NCBI RefSeq assembly: GCF_009604425.1
Contig: NZ_WEGI01000014.1
Coordinates: forward strand, 1 to 64,000
From: Nocardia aurantia
Lineage (GTDB): Bacteria > Actinomycetota > Actinomycetes > Mycobacteriales > Mycobacteriaceae
Direction of reading: 5' to 3'
Length of the DNA: 64,000 nt
In this document: positions 56,891-64,000 of the stretch, piece after piece
Layout: every line of letters begins with the position of its first letter
How positions within the stretch are numbered: position 1 is the first letter of the stretch
The notes under the pieces: generated by a model
The model's database searches: none
What the model was told of the DNA's origin: nothing
The model's input: the letters and a program-made list of their open reading frames with translations, nothing else
Made by a program: the position numbers and the translations under genes

Positions 56891-58156
56891 ATGGGATCGA
56901 CGATCACCGAGAAGATCCTGGCCCGCGCGGGCGGCCTGGACCACGTGGTACCCGGGCAGAACGCGCCGTTCCGCCCGGACCACATGATCGCCTACGACTA
57001 CCCCGGCTACACCGACGTCATGTTCCGCCAGATGAAGGAGGACTTCGGGATCGAGCGGATCAAGGATCCCGAACGCTACGTCCTGTTCATCGACCACATG
57101 ACGACGCGCAACAACGAGCGCGAACTCGAGATGCACAACGTCACCCGGGAGTGGGGCCGCCACAACGGCGTCGAGGTGCACGAGGGCGTCGGGATCGGCC
57201 ACCAGGTCGCCGCCGAACTCGGCTACGCCGCGCCCGGCGCGTTCCTGGTCCACTTCGACGGGCACATCAGCGGCCTCGGCGCGCTCGGCGCCCTCGGCTG
57301 GGGTGTCCGCAAGGACCTACTGGAGGCGTGGGTGACCGGCGCGGTCTACCTGGACGTGCCCGCCAGCACCCGCTTCCACCTGGACGGCGGCTTCGCGGCG
57401 GGCGTCGACAACCGCGACCTCATCCACCACATCATCGCCACCTACGGCGCCGACGCCTGCGCCCACCAGGTGATGGAGTACACCGGTCCCGGCGCGGAGT
57501 CGATGCCGATCGGCCGCCGCCAGGGCCTGTGCGCGATGGCCATGTTCACCGGCGCGGTCTCGGCGATCTTCAACCCCGACGAGCTGTCGCTGGAATACTC
57601 GCGCCGGGTCGCCCGCGGCGAATTCGAGCCGGTCTACAGCGATCCGGACGCGACGTACTCCGCCACCCACCACATCGACCTCGACGCGTTGTCGCCGCAG
57701 GTCGTGATGCCGGGCTCGGCCAAGTCGAGCAACACCCGGCCCGTCGAGGACCTGGCCGGCACCGAACTCCAGCACGCCTACATCGGTTCCTGCGCCAGCG
57801 GCCGGATCGAGGAGATCCGGGCCGCGGCGGAGATTCTGCGCGGCCGGAAGGTGGCCCCCGGCGTGCAGTTCAACGTCGTCCCCACCTCGAAGCAGATCTA
57901 CGACCAGGCCCGCTCGGAGGGCCTGCTCGACATCCTCACCGCGGCCGGAGCCCGGGTCGCCGAGGCGTCCTGCGACTTCTGCGTCGGCTACGCCGCGCCG
58001 CTGCAATCCGGCGACAAGTGCATCTCCACCGGCGTCCTGAACATCTCCGGCCGCATGGGCAGCACCGAGGCCGAGATCTACATGGGCTCGGCCTACACCG
58101 TCGCGGCGTCCGCGCTGGCCGGCAAGATCGTGGACCCCCGGGAGGTGCTGGCATGA
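56891..58156 (+). CDS. Aconitase-superfamily large subunit (LeuC-like)
   Basis: This 421-residue protein keeps the three iron-sulfur ligand Cys: IGSCASGRIEEIRAAAEIL and ASCDFCVGYAAP. N-terminal residues (MGSTITEKILARAGG, VLFIDHMTTRNN) match the isopropylmalate isomerase type. With its small partner it would add or move water on an unsaturated dicarboxylate, as 3-isopropylmalate or 2,3-dimethylmaleate hydratases do. It starts 2 bases after the lyase stop and overlaps the small-subunit start. Confidence 0.92.
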   Translation: MGSTITEKILARAGGLDHVVPGQNAPFRPDHMIAYDYPGYTDVMFRQMKEDFGIERIKDPERYVLFIDHMTTRNNERELEMHNVTREWGRHNGVEVHEGVGIGHQVAAELGYAAPGAFLVHFDGHISGLGALGALGWGVRKDLLEAWVTGAVYLDVPASTRFHLDGGFAAGVDNRDLIHHIIATYGADACAHQVMEYTGPGAESMPIGRRQGLCAMAMFTGAVSAIFNPDELSLEYSRRVARGEFEPVYSDPDATYSATHHIDLDALSPQVVMPGSAKSSNTRPVEDLAGTELQHAYIGSCASGRIEEIRAAAEILRGRKVAPGVQFNVVPTSKQIYDQARSEGLLDILTAAGARVAEASCDFCVGYAAPLQSGDKCISTGVLNISGRMGSTEAEIYMGSAYTVAASALAGKIVDPREVLA

Positions 58157-58695
58157 CCGTCGAGAACGTCTTCGCGGGCCGGGTGGCGTGGAAGTTCGGC
58201 GACGACTTCGACATCGACCTCGTCATCGGCGTCACGAACATCAAGTACTACGACCCGGACAAACTCCGCTCGGTGCTGATGCGGGCGTACGACCCGTCGT
58301 TCGTCGACGAGGTGTGCCCCGGCGACATCCTGGTCGGCGGCCGGAACTTCGGCTACGGCCACCCGCACTACCCGGCCATGATCGCCATGCGCAACGCGGG
58401 CATCGTCGCCGTGGTCGCGGAGTCGTACGCCCCCGGATTCTGGCGCGGCGAGCTCTACCAGGGCATGCCGCTGGTGACCGTCCCCGGCATCGCGGACGCC
58501 GTGCGGCGCTGGGACGACATCGAGGTCGACTGGCGTACGGCCACCGTCCGCGTCGCCCGCACCGGGCAGGAACTCGTGGGCACCGCACCGAGCCCGCACG
58601 CGATCGACGTCATCGAGGCCGGCGGCGGACTGAACCTGCTGCGCGCCCAGTACGGCCCGTCCGGCGCGATCGCCGCCCCCGCCTCGGCACACTGA
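58153..58695 (+). CDS. Aconitase-superfamily small (swivel) subunit (LeuD-like)
   Basis: This 180-residue protein has the swivel-domain layout: VAWKFGDDFDIDLVIG, DILVGGRNFGYGHPHYPAMIAMRNAGIVAVVAESYAPGFWRGELYQGMPLVTV. In LeuD the loop after N-F-G is C-G-S-S-R-E-H-A; here it reads YGHPHYPA, lacking the Ser-Arg substrate contacts, which argues for a different acid. No leucine-pathway gene is nearby. Confidence 0.88.
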   Translation: MTVENVFAGRVAWKFGDDFDIDLVIGVTNIKYYDPDKLRSVLMRAYDPSFVDEVCPGDILVGGRNFGYGHPHYPAMIAMRNAGIVAVVAESYAPGFWRGELYQGMPLVTVPGIADAVRRWDDIEVDWRTATVRVARTGQELVGTAPSPHAIDVIEAGGGLNLLRAQYGPSGAIAAPASAH

Positions 58696-58719
58696 AACTC
58701 ACCTCGAAAGGGATCACCC

Positions 58720-59154
58720 ATGACCACCGAGCTCGACCGGATCGCCTACACCGCCAGCGTCACCGCGACGGGTGGCCGGGCCGGCCACGCCCGCAGCGAC
58801 GACGGCCTCCTGGACGTCGACCTGCGGCCGCCGGTCGCGCTCGGCGGTCCCGGCGGCGCGACCAACCCGGAACAGCTGTTCGCCGCCGGCTACGCGGCCT
58901 GCTTCCAGGGCGCGCTCGGCGTCGCCGGCCGCCGGAACAAGATCGACACCGCGCGGTCGGTCGTCACCGCCGAGGTCAGCATGGGCCCGGTGGGCGACGC
59001 GTTCGGCCTCGCCGTCGTCCTCGACGTCGAGATCCCGGGCGTCGACGAGGCGACCTGCCGGAAACTCGCCGACGAGGCGCACGCGGTCTGCCCGTATTCG
59101 AACGCCACCCGTGGCAACATCTCGGTCGAGATCCGCGCCCGCGTCGCGGAATGA
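58720..59154 (+). CDS. Ohr/OsmC-family peroxidase
   Basis: This 144-residue Ohr-type protein has the two redox Cys: AACFQGALGVAG near residue 60 and HAVCPYSNATRGN near residue 124. It also has TNPEQLFAAGYAACF. It reduces organic hydroperoxides with lipoyl partners. In this operon it may protect against peroxides from the flavoenzyme or substrate. It overlaps the ligase start by ATGA. Confidence 0.92.
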   Translation: MTTELDRIAYTASVTATGGRAGHARSDDGLLDVDLRPPVALGGPGGATNPEQLFAAGYAACFQGALGVAGRRNKIDTARSVVTAEVSMGPVGDAFGLAVVLDVEIPGVDEATCRKLADEAHAVCPYSNATRGNISVEIRARVAE

Positions 59155-60851
59155 ACGCCACCGCACACAGACCGGACGATGCCCCGATGAGCGAGCCGAC
59201 CACCGGCCACCCGGACCGCCCCTGGCTGTCGCTGTACCGCGACGGCCAGCCGCACGACGTCGAACCCGAATTCGCCAACCTCCTCGACATGTTCGCCGAC
59301 GCGGTCCGTCGCGCCCCCGACCGGGACGCGATCCGCTACTTCGACGGCGTGATCGGCCTGGCCGACCTGGACGCCGCCTCCGACGCGCTGGCGGCGGCCC
59401 TCCAGGACCTCGGCTTCGCCGCCGGCGACCGCCTGGCCCTGTTCTCCCAGAACGACCCGGCGTTCGTGATCGGCATGCTCGCGACCTGGAAGGCGGGCGG
59501 TATCGCCGTCTCCGTCAACCCGATGTACAAGGAACGCGAACTCGCGCACCTGCTGCGCGACTCCGGCGCCCGCGCCCTGCTGTGCCTCGACGAGGTGCAC
59601 GCGGTGGCACGAAATGTGCTGGCGGACAACACAACCGGGGTCGACATCGTCGTCTCCTTCACCGGCCGGGACTTTCAGACCCGAGACGACGACCGCGTCC
59701 TCGGCACCCACCCCCCGGTCGGGGGCACCCACGATCTCGTCACCCTGCTGACGGAATACGCCGGCCGCCGCCCGGCCGCCGTCGCGCCCGCGGCCCCGGA
59801 CGACACCGCGTTCCTGGTCTACACCTCCGGCACCACCGGCGACCCGAAGGGTGCGCGGCTCACGCACGCCAACTTCGTGTTCAACGCGCGCAGCTACCGC
59901 GAGTGGATGCGACTGGGTCCCGACGACGCCATCCTCGCCATCGCCCCGCTGTTCCACATCACCGGCCTGGTGGGCCACGGCATCCTGTCCCTGCTGGTCC
60001 CCGCGCCACTGGTCCTGAGTCACCGTTTCCACCCCGGGGTCATGGTCGACGCGATCCGCGAACACCGCCCGGTGTTCACCGTCGGCGCCATCACCGCCTT
60101 CGCCGCACTCGCCGCGGTACCGGACGTGGGCCCCGAGGACTTCCGCTCACTGACGAAGATCTACTCCGGCGGCGCCCCGATCGCCCCCGCCGTGGCCGGC
60201 AAGCTCGAGGTCGTGCTCGGCGGCTACATCCACAACGCCTACGGCCTGACCGAAACCTCCTCGATCACCCACGTGGTCCCACCGGACCGCCGGGCCCCGG
60301 TCGACCCCGGCTCGGGCGCCCTCTCGATCGGGGTCCCGATCGCCTCGGTCCACGCCCGGATCGTCGACGAGAACGGCCACGACCTCCCCCCGGGCGAGGT
60401 CGGCGAACTCCTGATCGCCGGCCCCCAGGTCGCCGCCGGCTACTGGCGAGGTCCCGGCACCCCCGCCACGCCCTTCCCGGACGGCGAACTACGCACCGGC
60501 GACGTCGGTTTCATGGACCCCGACGGCTGGTTCTACCTGGTGGACCGCAAGAAGGACATGATCATCGCCGCCGGCTACAAGGTGTGGCCACGCGAGGTGG
60601 AGGACGTCCTCTACACCCACGAGGCCGTCCGCGAGGCCGCCGTCATCGGCGTCCCGGACGACTACCGTGGCGAAACGGTACACGCGGTCGTCTCCCTGCA
60701 CCCCGGAGCCGAGATCACGGAGCCCGACCTGATCGCCTACTGCAAGGCCCGCATGGCCGCCTACAAATATCCCCGCGCGATCCGCTTCGTGCCCGACCTC
60801 CCCAAGACCGCCAGCGGCAAGATCCTCCGCCGCGAACTACGCGGCTCCTGA
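59151..60851 (+). CDS. AMP-forming acyl-CoA ligase
   Basis: This 566-residue ANL enzyme has the P-loop YTSGTTGDPKGARL at about 223-236, HNAYGLTETSS, ELRTGDVGFMDPDGWFYLVDRKKDMI and the C-terminal lysine in LPKTASGKILRREL. It forms an acyl-CoA from a carboxylic acid, ATP and CoA, most likely the product of the cleavage steps. The ATG overlaps the Ohr stop; ATG 59187 (MSEPTT) is an alternative start. Confidence 0.93.
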   Translation: MNATAHRPDDAPMSEPTTGHPDRPWLSLYRDGQPHDVEPEFANLLDMFADAVRRAPDRDAIRYFDGVIGLADLDAASDALAAALQDLGFAAGDRLALFSQNDPAFVIGMLATWKAGGIAVSVNPMYKERELAHLLRDSGARALLCLDEVHAVARNVLADNTTGVDIVVSFTGRDFQTRDDDRVLGTHPPVGGTHDLVTLLTEYAGRRPAAVAPAAPDDTAFLVYTSGTTGDPKGARLTHANFVFNARSYREWMRLGPDDAILAIAPLFHITGLVGHGILSLLVPAPLVLSHRFHPGVMVDAIREHRPVFTVGAITAFAALAAVPDVGPEDFRSLTKIYSGGAPIAPAVAGKLEVVLGGYIHNAYGLTETSSITHVVPPDRRAPVDPGSGALSIGVPIASVHARIVDENGHDLPPGEVGELLIAGPQVAAGYWRGPGTPATPFPDGELRTGDVGFMDPDGWFYLVDRKKDMIIAAGYKVWPREVEDVLYTHEAVREAAVIGVPDDYRGETVHAVVSLHPGAEITEPDLIAYCKARMAAYKYPRAIRFVPDLPKTASGKILRRELRGS

Positions 60852-60930
60852 CGCGCGGCGGCGGCCGGGTCGAGACCCGGCACGTCGTGGACGCCCGCCG
60901 TGAACTTCCCGAAAACTCACTGTCGAATGG

Positions 60931-60953
60931 GCAACCGTAATACCATCGGTTGC
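60931..60953. promoter_or_regulatory. Inverted repeat GCAACCG-N9-CGGTTGC
   Basis: Seven-base arms around TAATACCAT, with a second overlapping pair AATACC/GGTATT (60939-60965). It lies about 110 bases before the DUF35 gene, in 60852-61064 where I see no gene. A regulator site for the last two genes is likely. Confidence 0.5.
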
Positions 60954-61064
60954 ACCGACGGTATTCGCGACGCGTGCCGATCGGCTCCGCCCGCGCACCG
61001 GCCCGACGATCGACATCGGCCGAAACCGATTCGGCGCGAACGCCATCGACGTGAGGAACGACAG

Positions 61065-61502
61065 ATGCAGCGAATGATCGCCCCGGAGATCTCCACCTGG
61101 CCGGACGCGGAGTTCCGGCTCGTGGGCGGCACGTGCCGGGACTGTGGCGCCACCGTCTTCCCCGTCCAGGCGCTGTGCCCCCGGTGCAGCGGGCCGGCGG
61201 TCGACCCGGTCACCCTCCCGCCCACGGGCACGCTGGTCGCCTGGACCACCCAGGGATTCCTGCCCGGCCCGCCCTATCTCGGCGACGAGACGGCCGAGAC
61301 GTTCGTGCCGTTCGGGGTGGGGCTGGTCCAGCTCGGCGACGTCGTCCGGGTGGAGGGCCGGCTCATCGAGAACGATCCCGGGAAATTGGACTTCGGCATG
61401 GCGGTCGTGCTGACGACCGCCCCGCTGGGCACGGACGGCGACGGCAACGAGGTACTGACCTTCGCGTTCCGGCCCGCCGAGGGCGAGGGAGTCGCGCGAT
61501 GA
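61065..61502 (+). CDS. DUF35/OB-fold zinc-ribbon acyl-CoA partner protein
   Basis: This 145-residue protein has a zinc ribbon with C24, C27, C38 and C41 (GGTCRDCG, ALCPRCSG) and an OB fold (GTLVAWTTQGFLPGPPYLGD, VRVEGRLIEND). These proteins form complexes with thiolase-fold partners, as in the DUF35-Ltp2 aldolase of steroid side-chain breakdown. ATG 61065 follows GTGAGGAACG. Its stop overlaps the thiolase start, supporting a complex. Confidence 0.9.
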   Translation: MQRMIAPEISTWPDAEFRLVGGTCRDCGATVFPVQALCPRCSGPAVDPVTLPPTGTLVAWTTQGFLPGPPYLGDETAETFVPFGVGLVQLGDVVRVEGRLIENDPGKLDFGMAVVLTTAPLGTDGDGNEVLTFAFRPAEGEGVAR

Positions 61503-62647
61503 CGAACGAGGTGGCGATCATCGGCGTCGGCATGCACCCGTTCGGCCGATTCGCGGGCCGGACGGCGATGCGGATGGGGACCGATGCCATCCGCGCGGCC
61601 CTCGCCGACGCCGGATTGCGATGGCGCGACATCCAATTCGCGGTCGGCGGCAGCTGGGAGGTCGCCAATCCGGACGCGATCGTCGGCCTCATGGGCCTGA
61701 CCGGGATCCCGTTCACGAATGTGTTCAACGCCTGCGCCACCGCGGCGAGCGCGACCGAGGCGTGCGCCGACGCGATCCGGCTCGGCAAACACGATATCGG
61801 CATCGCCATCGGGATGGACAAGCACCCACGTGGCGCGTTCACGGTCGATCCGACCCTGGTCGGGATGCCGACATGGTACGGCGAGAACGGCCAATACCTC
61901 ACCACGCAATTCTTCGGTATGAAGGCCAACCGGTATCTGCACGAGCACAATATCTCCCAGCGGACCCTGGCGAGAGTGGCTGCCAAGAACTACCGCAACG
62001 GCGCGTTGAATCCGAACGCGTTTCGCCGCAAGCCGATTCCGGAGCAGGACATCCTCGACTCGGCCGTGCTCAACTACCCGCTGACGCACTACATGTTCTG
62101 CGCGCCGGACGAGGGTGCGGCCGCGGTGATCATGTGCCGCGCCGACATCGCGCACCGCTACACCGACCGTCCCGTATACGTCCGTGCCGTGGCGGTCCGC
62201 ACCCGGACCTACGGCGCCTACGAGGTGAACACGACCTACGCGCCGGTCGAGGAGGATGTGTCCCCCTCGGTCTACGCGTCGCGCGCGGCCTTCGAAGCCG
62301 CGGGCGTGTCGCCGGCGGACATCGGCGTGGTGCAGTTGCAGGACACCGACGCCGGCGCCGAGGTCATCCACATGGCCGAGGCCGGGTTCTGCGCGCACGG
62401 CGATCAGGAACGGCTGATCGCCGACGGTGTCACCGAGATCACCGGCGCGCTGCCGGTGAACACCGACGGCGGGCTGATCGCCAACGGCGAGCCCATCGGC
62501 GCCTCGGGCCTGCGGCAGTTGCACGAGTTGGTCCTGCAATTGCGCGGGACCGCGGGGGAGCGGCAGGTCGCCGGGAAACCCACGGCCGGATTCGCGTTGC
62601 TGTACGGCGCTCCCGGCACCGCGGGCGCGACCGTCGTCACCACCTGA
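61499..62647 (+). CDS. Thiolase-fold lipid-transfer/aldolase-like protein
   Basis: This 382-residue thiolase-fold protein has VAIIGVGMHPFGRFAGRTAMRMG, the nucleophile region VFNACATAASATEACADAI (Cys near 77) and LPVNTDGGLIANGEPIGASGLRQLHELV. Thiolases have G-H-P at the last motif; here it is G-E-P, so the usual catalytic His is gone. That change, together with the DUF35 partner, points to the Ltp2-like retro-aldolase branch or to a non-thiolytic role. Confidence 0.88.
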   Translation: MTNEVAIIGVGMHPFGRFAGRTAMRMGTDAIRAALADAGLRWRDIQFAVGGSWEVANPDAIVGLMGLTGIPFTNVFNACATAASATEACADAIRLGKHDIGIAIGMDKHPRGAFTVDPTLVGMPTWYGENGQYLTTQFFGMKANRYLHEHNISQRTLARVAAKNYRNGALNPNAFRRKPIPEQDILDSAVLNYPLTHYMFCAPDEGAAAVIMCRADIAHRYTDRPVYVRAVAVRTRTYGAYEVNTTYAPVEEDVSPSVYASRAAFEAAGVSPADIGVVQLQDTDAGAEVIHMAEAGFCAHGDQERLIADGVTEITGALPVNTDGGLIANGEPIGASGLRQLHELVLQLRGTAGERQVAGKPTAGFALLYGAPGTAGATVVTT

Positions 62648-62775
62648 CGGGTGCGCGGGAGGCGCCGCGGGCCTGCCCTGGTACGGCCGGAAGCCGTAAC
62701 TCCGATGTGCCTGCGCGACGGTTGGTATCGCTGTTACAGTTGCCCTTACTGGACGATCTCCCGGAGATGTCAGCC

Positions 62776-64000
62776 ATGAACACCGGAACAACCGAAGCCG
62801 CCGCCGCGGTCACCGCGGCCGCCGAAATGCCCGGCGCCGGAACAGATCCGGGTGAACTGACCGCGATCCTCGAACGTCAGCGCCGCGCCTTCCTGCAGGA
62901 CGGGCCGCCCTCGGCCGCCCTGCGCCGCGACCGGATCGACCGGCTGCTCGCCATGGTGCTGGACCATACCGACGAATTCGTCGAGGCGATGTCGCGCGAT
63001 TTCGGTACCCGCTCGCGCACCGGCACCCTGTTCGCCGAGATCTCGGGCATGCTCAGCGCATTCGAGCACACCCGCTCGCACCTCGGGCGGTGGATGCGCC
63101 CGGCGAAGCCCGGCCCGCTGGCCCGGCTGGCCGGTATCAGCACCGAGGTGCACCCGTCGCCGCTCGGTGTCGTCGGCATCATCGGCCCGTGGAACTTCCC
63201 GCTGCAACTGGTCGTCGTCCCGGCCGCCTCCGCCTTCGCGGCGGGCAACCGGGTCATGCTCAAGATGTCTGAGATCACCACGCGCACAGCGGAACTCACG
63301 CGTTCGCTCGCCGCGACCTACTTCGACCCGGCCGAGCTCGTGGTCGTGACCGGCGGACCGGAGATCGGCGCCGCGTTCGCCCGGCTTCCCCTCGACCACC
63401 TGTTCTTCACCGGATCGACCGGTGTCGGGCGGCTGGTGCAACAGGCCGCCGCGGAGAACCTGGTGCCGGTGACCCTGGAACTGGGTGGCAAGAACCCCGT
63501 GGTGGTCGCGCGCGACGCCGACCTCGACCGCGCGGCGGCGCGAATCGCGAAGGCGCGGATGGTCAACGGCGGACAGGTCTGCGTCTGTCCCGACTATGTC
63601 TTCGTGCCGGAGGAGCGGATCGACGGATTCGTCGACGCGTTGCGGTCGCGACTGCGCGAGATGTTCCCCGCGATCGTGGCCGATCCCGACTACACCGCGT
63701 CGGTGGACACCGCCAACTACGAGCGCGTACTCGCCCTCGTCGAGGACGCCCGCGCACGCGGCGCGGTGGTGGAGACGGTGAGCCCCGAGGGCGAAACGCT
63801 GCCGGACCCGGTAGCGCGCAAGATCGCGCCGACGCTGATCCGCGAGGTCACCGACGACATGCGGATCGCGGGCGAGGAGGTCTTCGGCCCGGTCCTGCTG
63901 ATCCGGCCCTACTCGGATCTCGACGCGGTCATCGCGCACATCAACGCGAATCCCGCTCCGCTGGTTGCCTATTGGTTCGGCCCGGACCGGGCGGATTTCC
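62776..64000 (+). CDS. Coniferyl-aldehyde-dehydrogenase-like enzyme, C-terminus beyond window
   Basis: The frame is open from ATG 62776 to the window end (408 codons). SPLGVVGIIGPWNFPLQLVVVPAASAFAAGN, FFTGSTGVGRLVQQAA, TLELGGKNPVVVARDAD (catalytic Glu) and NGGQVCVCPDYVFVP (catalytic Cys) identify a class 3/coniferyl-type aldehyde dehydrogenase. It would oxidise an aldehyde to the acid with NAD(P). An N-terminal Ala/Glu-rich stretch of about 25 residues precedes the domain. The 128-base gap after the thiolase gene holds no recognised site, so it may be separately transcribed. Confidence 0.92.
   Translation, partial: MNTGTTEAAAAVTAAAEMPGAGTDPGELTAILERQRRAFLQDGPPSAALRRDRIDRLLAMVLDHTDEFVEAMSRDFGTRSRTGTLFAEISGMLSAFEHTRSHLGRWMRPAKPGPLARLAGISTEVHPSPLGVVGIIGPWNFPLQLVVVPAASAFAAGNRVMLKMSEITTRTAELTRSLAATYFDPAELVVVTGGPEIGAAFARLPLDHLFFTGSTGVGRLVQQAAAENLVPVTLELGGKNPVVVARDADLDRAAARIAKARMVNGGQVCVCPDYVFVPEERIDGFVDALRSRLREMFPAIVADPDYTASVDTANYERVLALVEDARARGAVVETVSPEGETLPDPVARKIAPTLIREVTDDMRIAGEEVFGPVLLIRPYSDLDAVIAHINANPAPLVAYWFGPDRADF

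Noticed and set aside
56891..58695. Leucine-pathway leuC-leuD
   Set aside because: The small subunit lacks the LeuD substrate loop and no leuA or leuB lies nearby; the neighbours are catabolic.

Overview
The window is high-GC DNA from a mycolic-acid-containing actinomycete, most probably Nocardia or a close relative. The basis is codon use, an antigen-85-like esterase, an Rpf-type secreted muralytic protein, a two-subunit methylmalonyl-CoA mutase with MeaB, a DUF3097 protein, an NfeD/SPFH pair and many TetR, SDR and FAD enzymes. I saw no rRNA, tRNA or CRISPR array.

Layout. 1-886: the end of an IS3-type element cut by the window edge, which truncates a gene of near-identical 132-bp tandem repeats. 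1000-5878: a compact cluster (SDR, GNAT, M29-like peptidase, 62-aa peptide, HExxH protein, then divergently a hypothetical and a YqcI/YcgG heme-oxygenase-like enzyme). It looks like an undescribed peptide-modification (RiPP-like) cluster. 5959-20339: mostly ordinary accessory and housekeeping genes: two divergent TetR/enzyme pairs with clear operators, TauE/SafE, a trypsin-like protease, PPOX and GNAT proteins, a stand-alone CHC2/Toprim primase-like protein, CopD, a TetR stub, an APH-like kinase, DUF3097, NfeD and SPFH. 20445-26073: an ABC-importer-like operon with a lipoprotein, a single fused permease and a membrane TPR protein but no ATPase. 26373-27959: the Rpf-like protein behind a structured leader, and a secreted esterase. 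27985-31048: a RHH/MazF-like toxin-antitoxin pair, an intact IS1182-like element inserted exactly at the stop codon it once shared with the convergent TVP38 gene, and that gene. 31382-37094: mutA-mutB-meaB. 37095-45425: two back-to-back intergenic repeat arrays, then SDR, TetR, amidohydrolase, nucleoside hydrolase, FAD monooxygenase, TetR, type II thioesterase, an AraC stub and a double DUF1003-RyR membrane protein.

45769-62647 is the largest functional unit. An IclR regulator precedes a catabolic operon whose promoter carries a perfect palindrome over the predicted start point. It encodes a branched-chain-type ABC importer, a double alpha/beta hydrolase, a cyclase-family hydrolase, a FAD dehydrogenase, an isocitrate-lyase-family C-C lyase, an aconitase-like LeuC/LeuD pair, an Ohr/OsmC protein, an acyl-CoA ligase, a DUF35 protein and a thiolase-fold protein. 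The order suggests uptake, ring or ester opening, dehydrogenation, hydration and lyase cleavage of a substituted malate, then CoA-dependent cleavage. A lyase of this family could yield pyruvate plus propionate, and propionyl-CoA could feed the methylmalonyl-CoA mutase encoded upstream; this link is inference. The window ends inside an aldehyde dehydrogenase gene.
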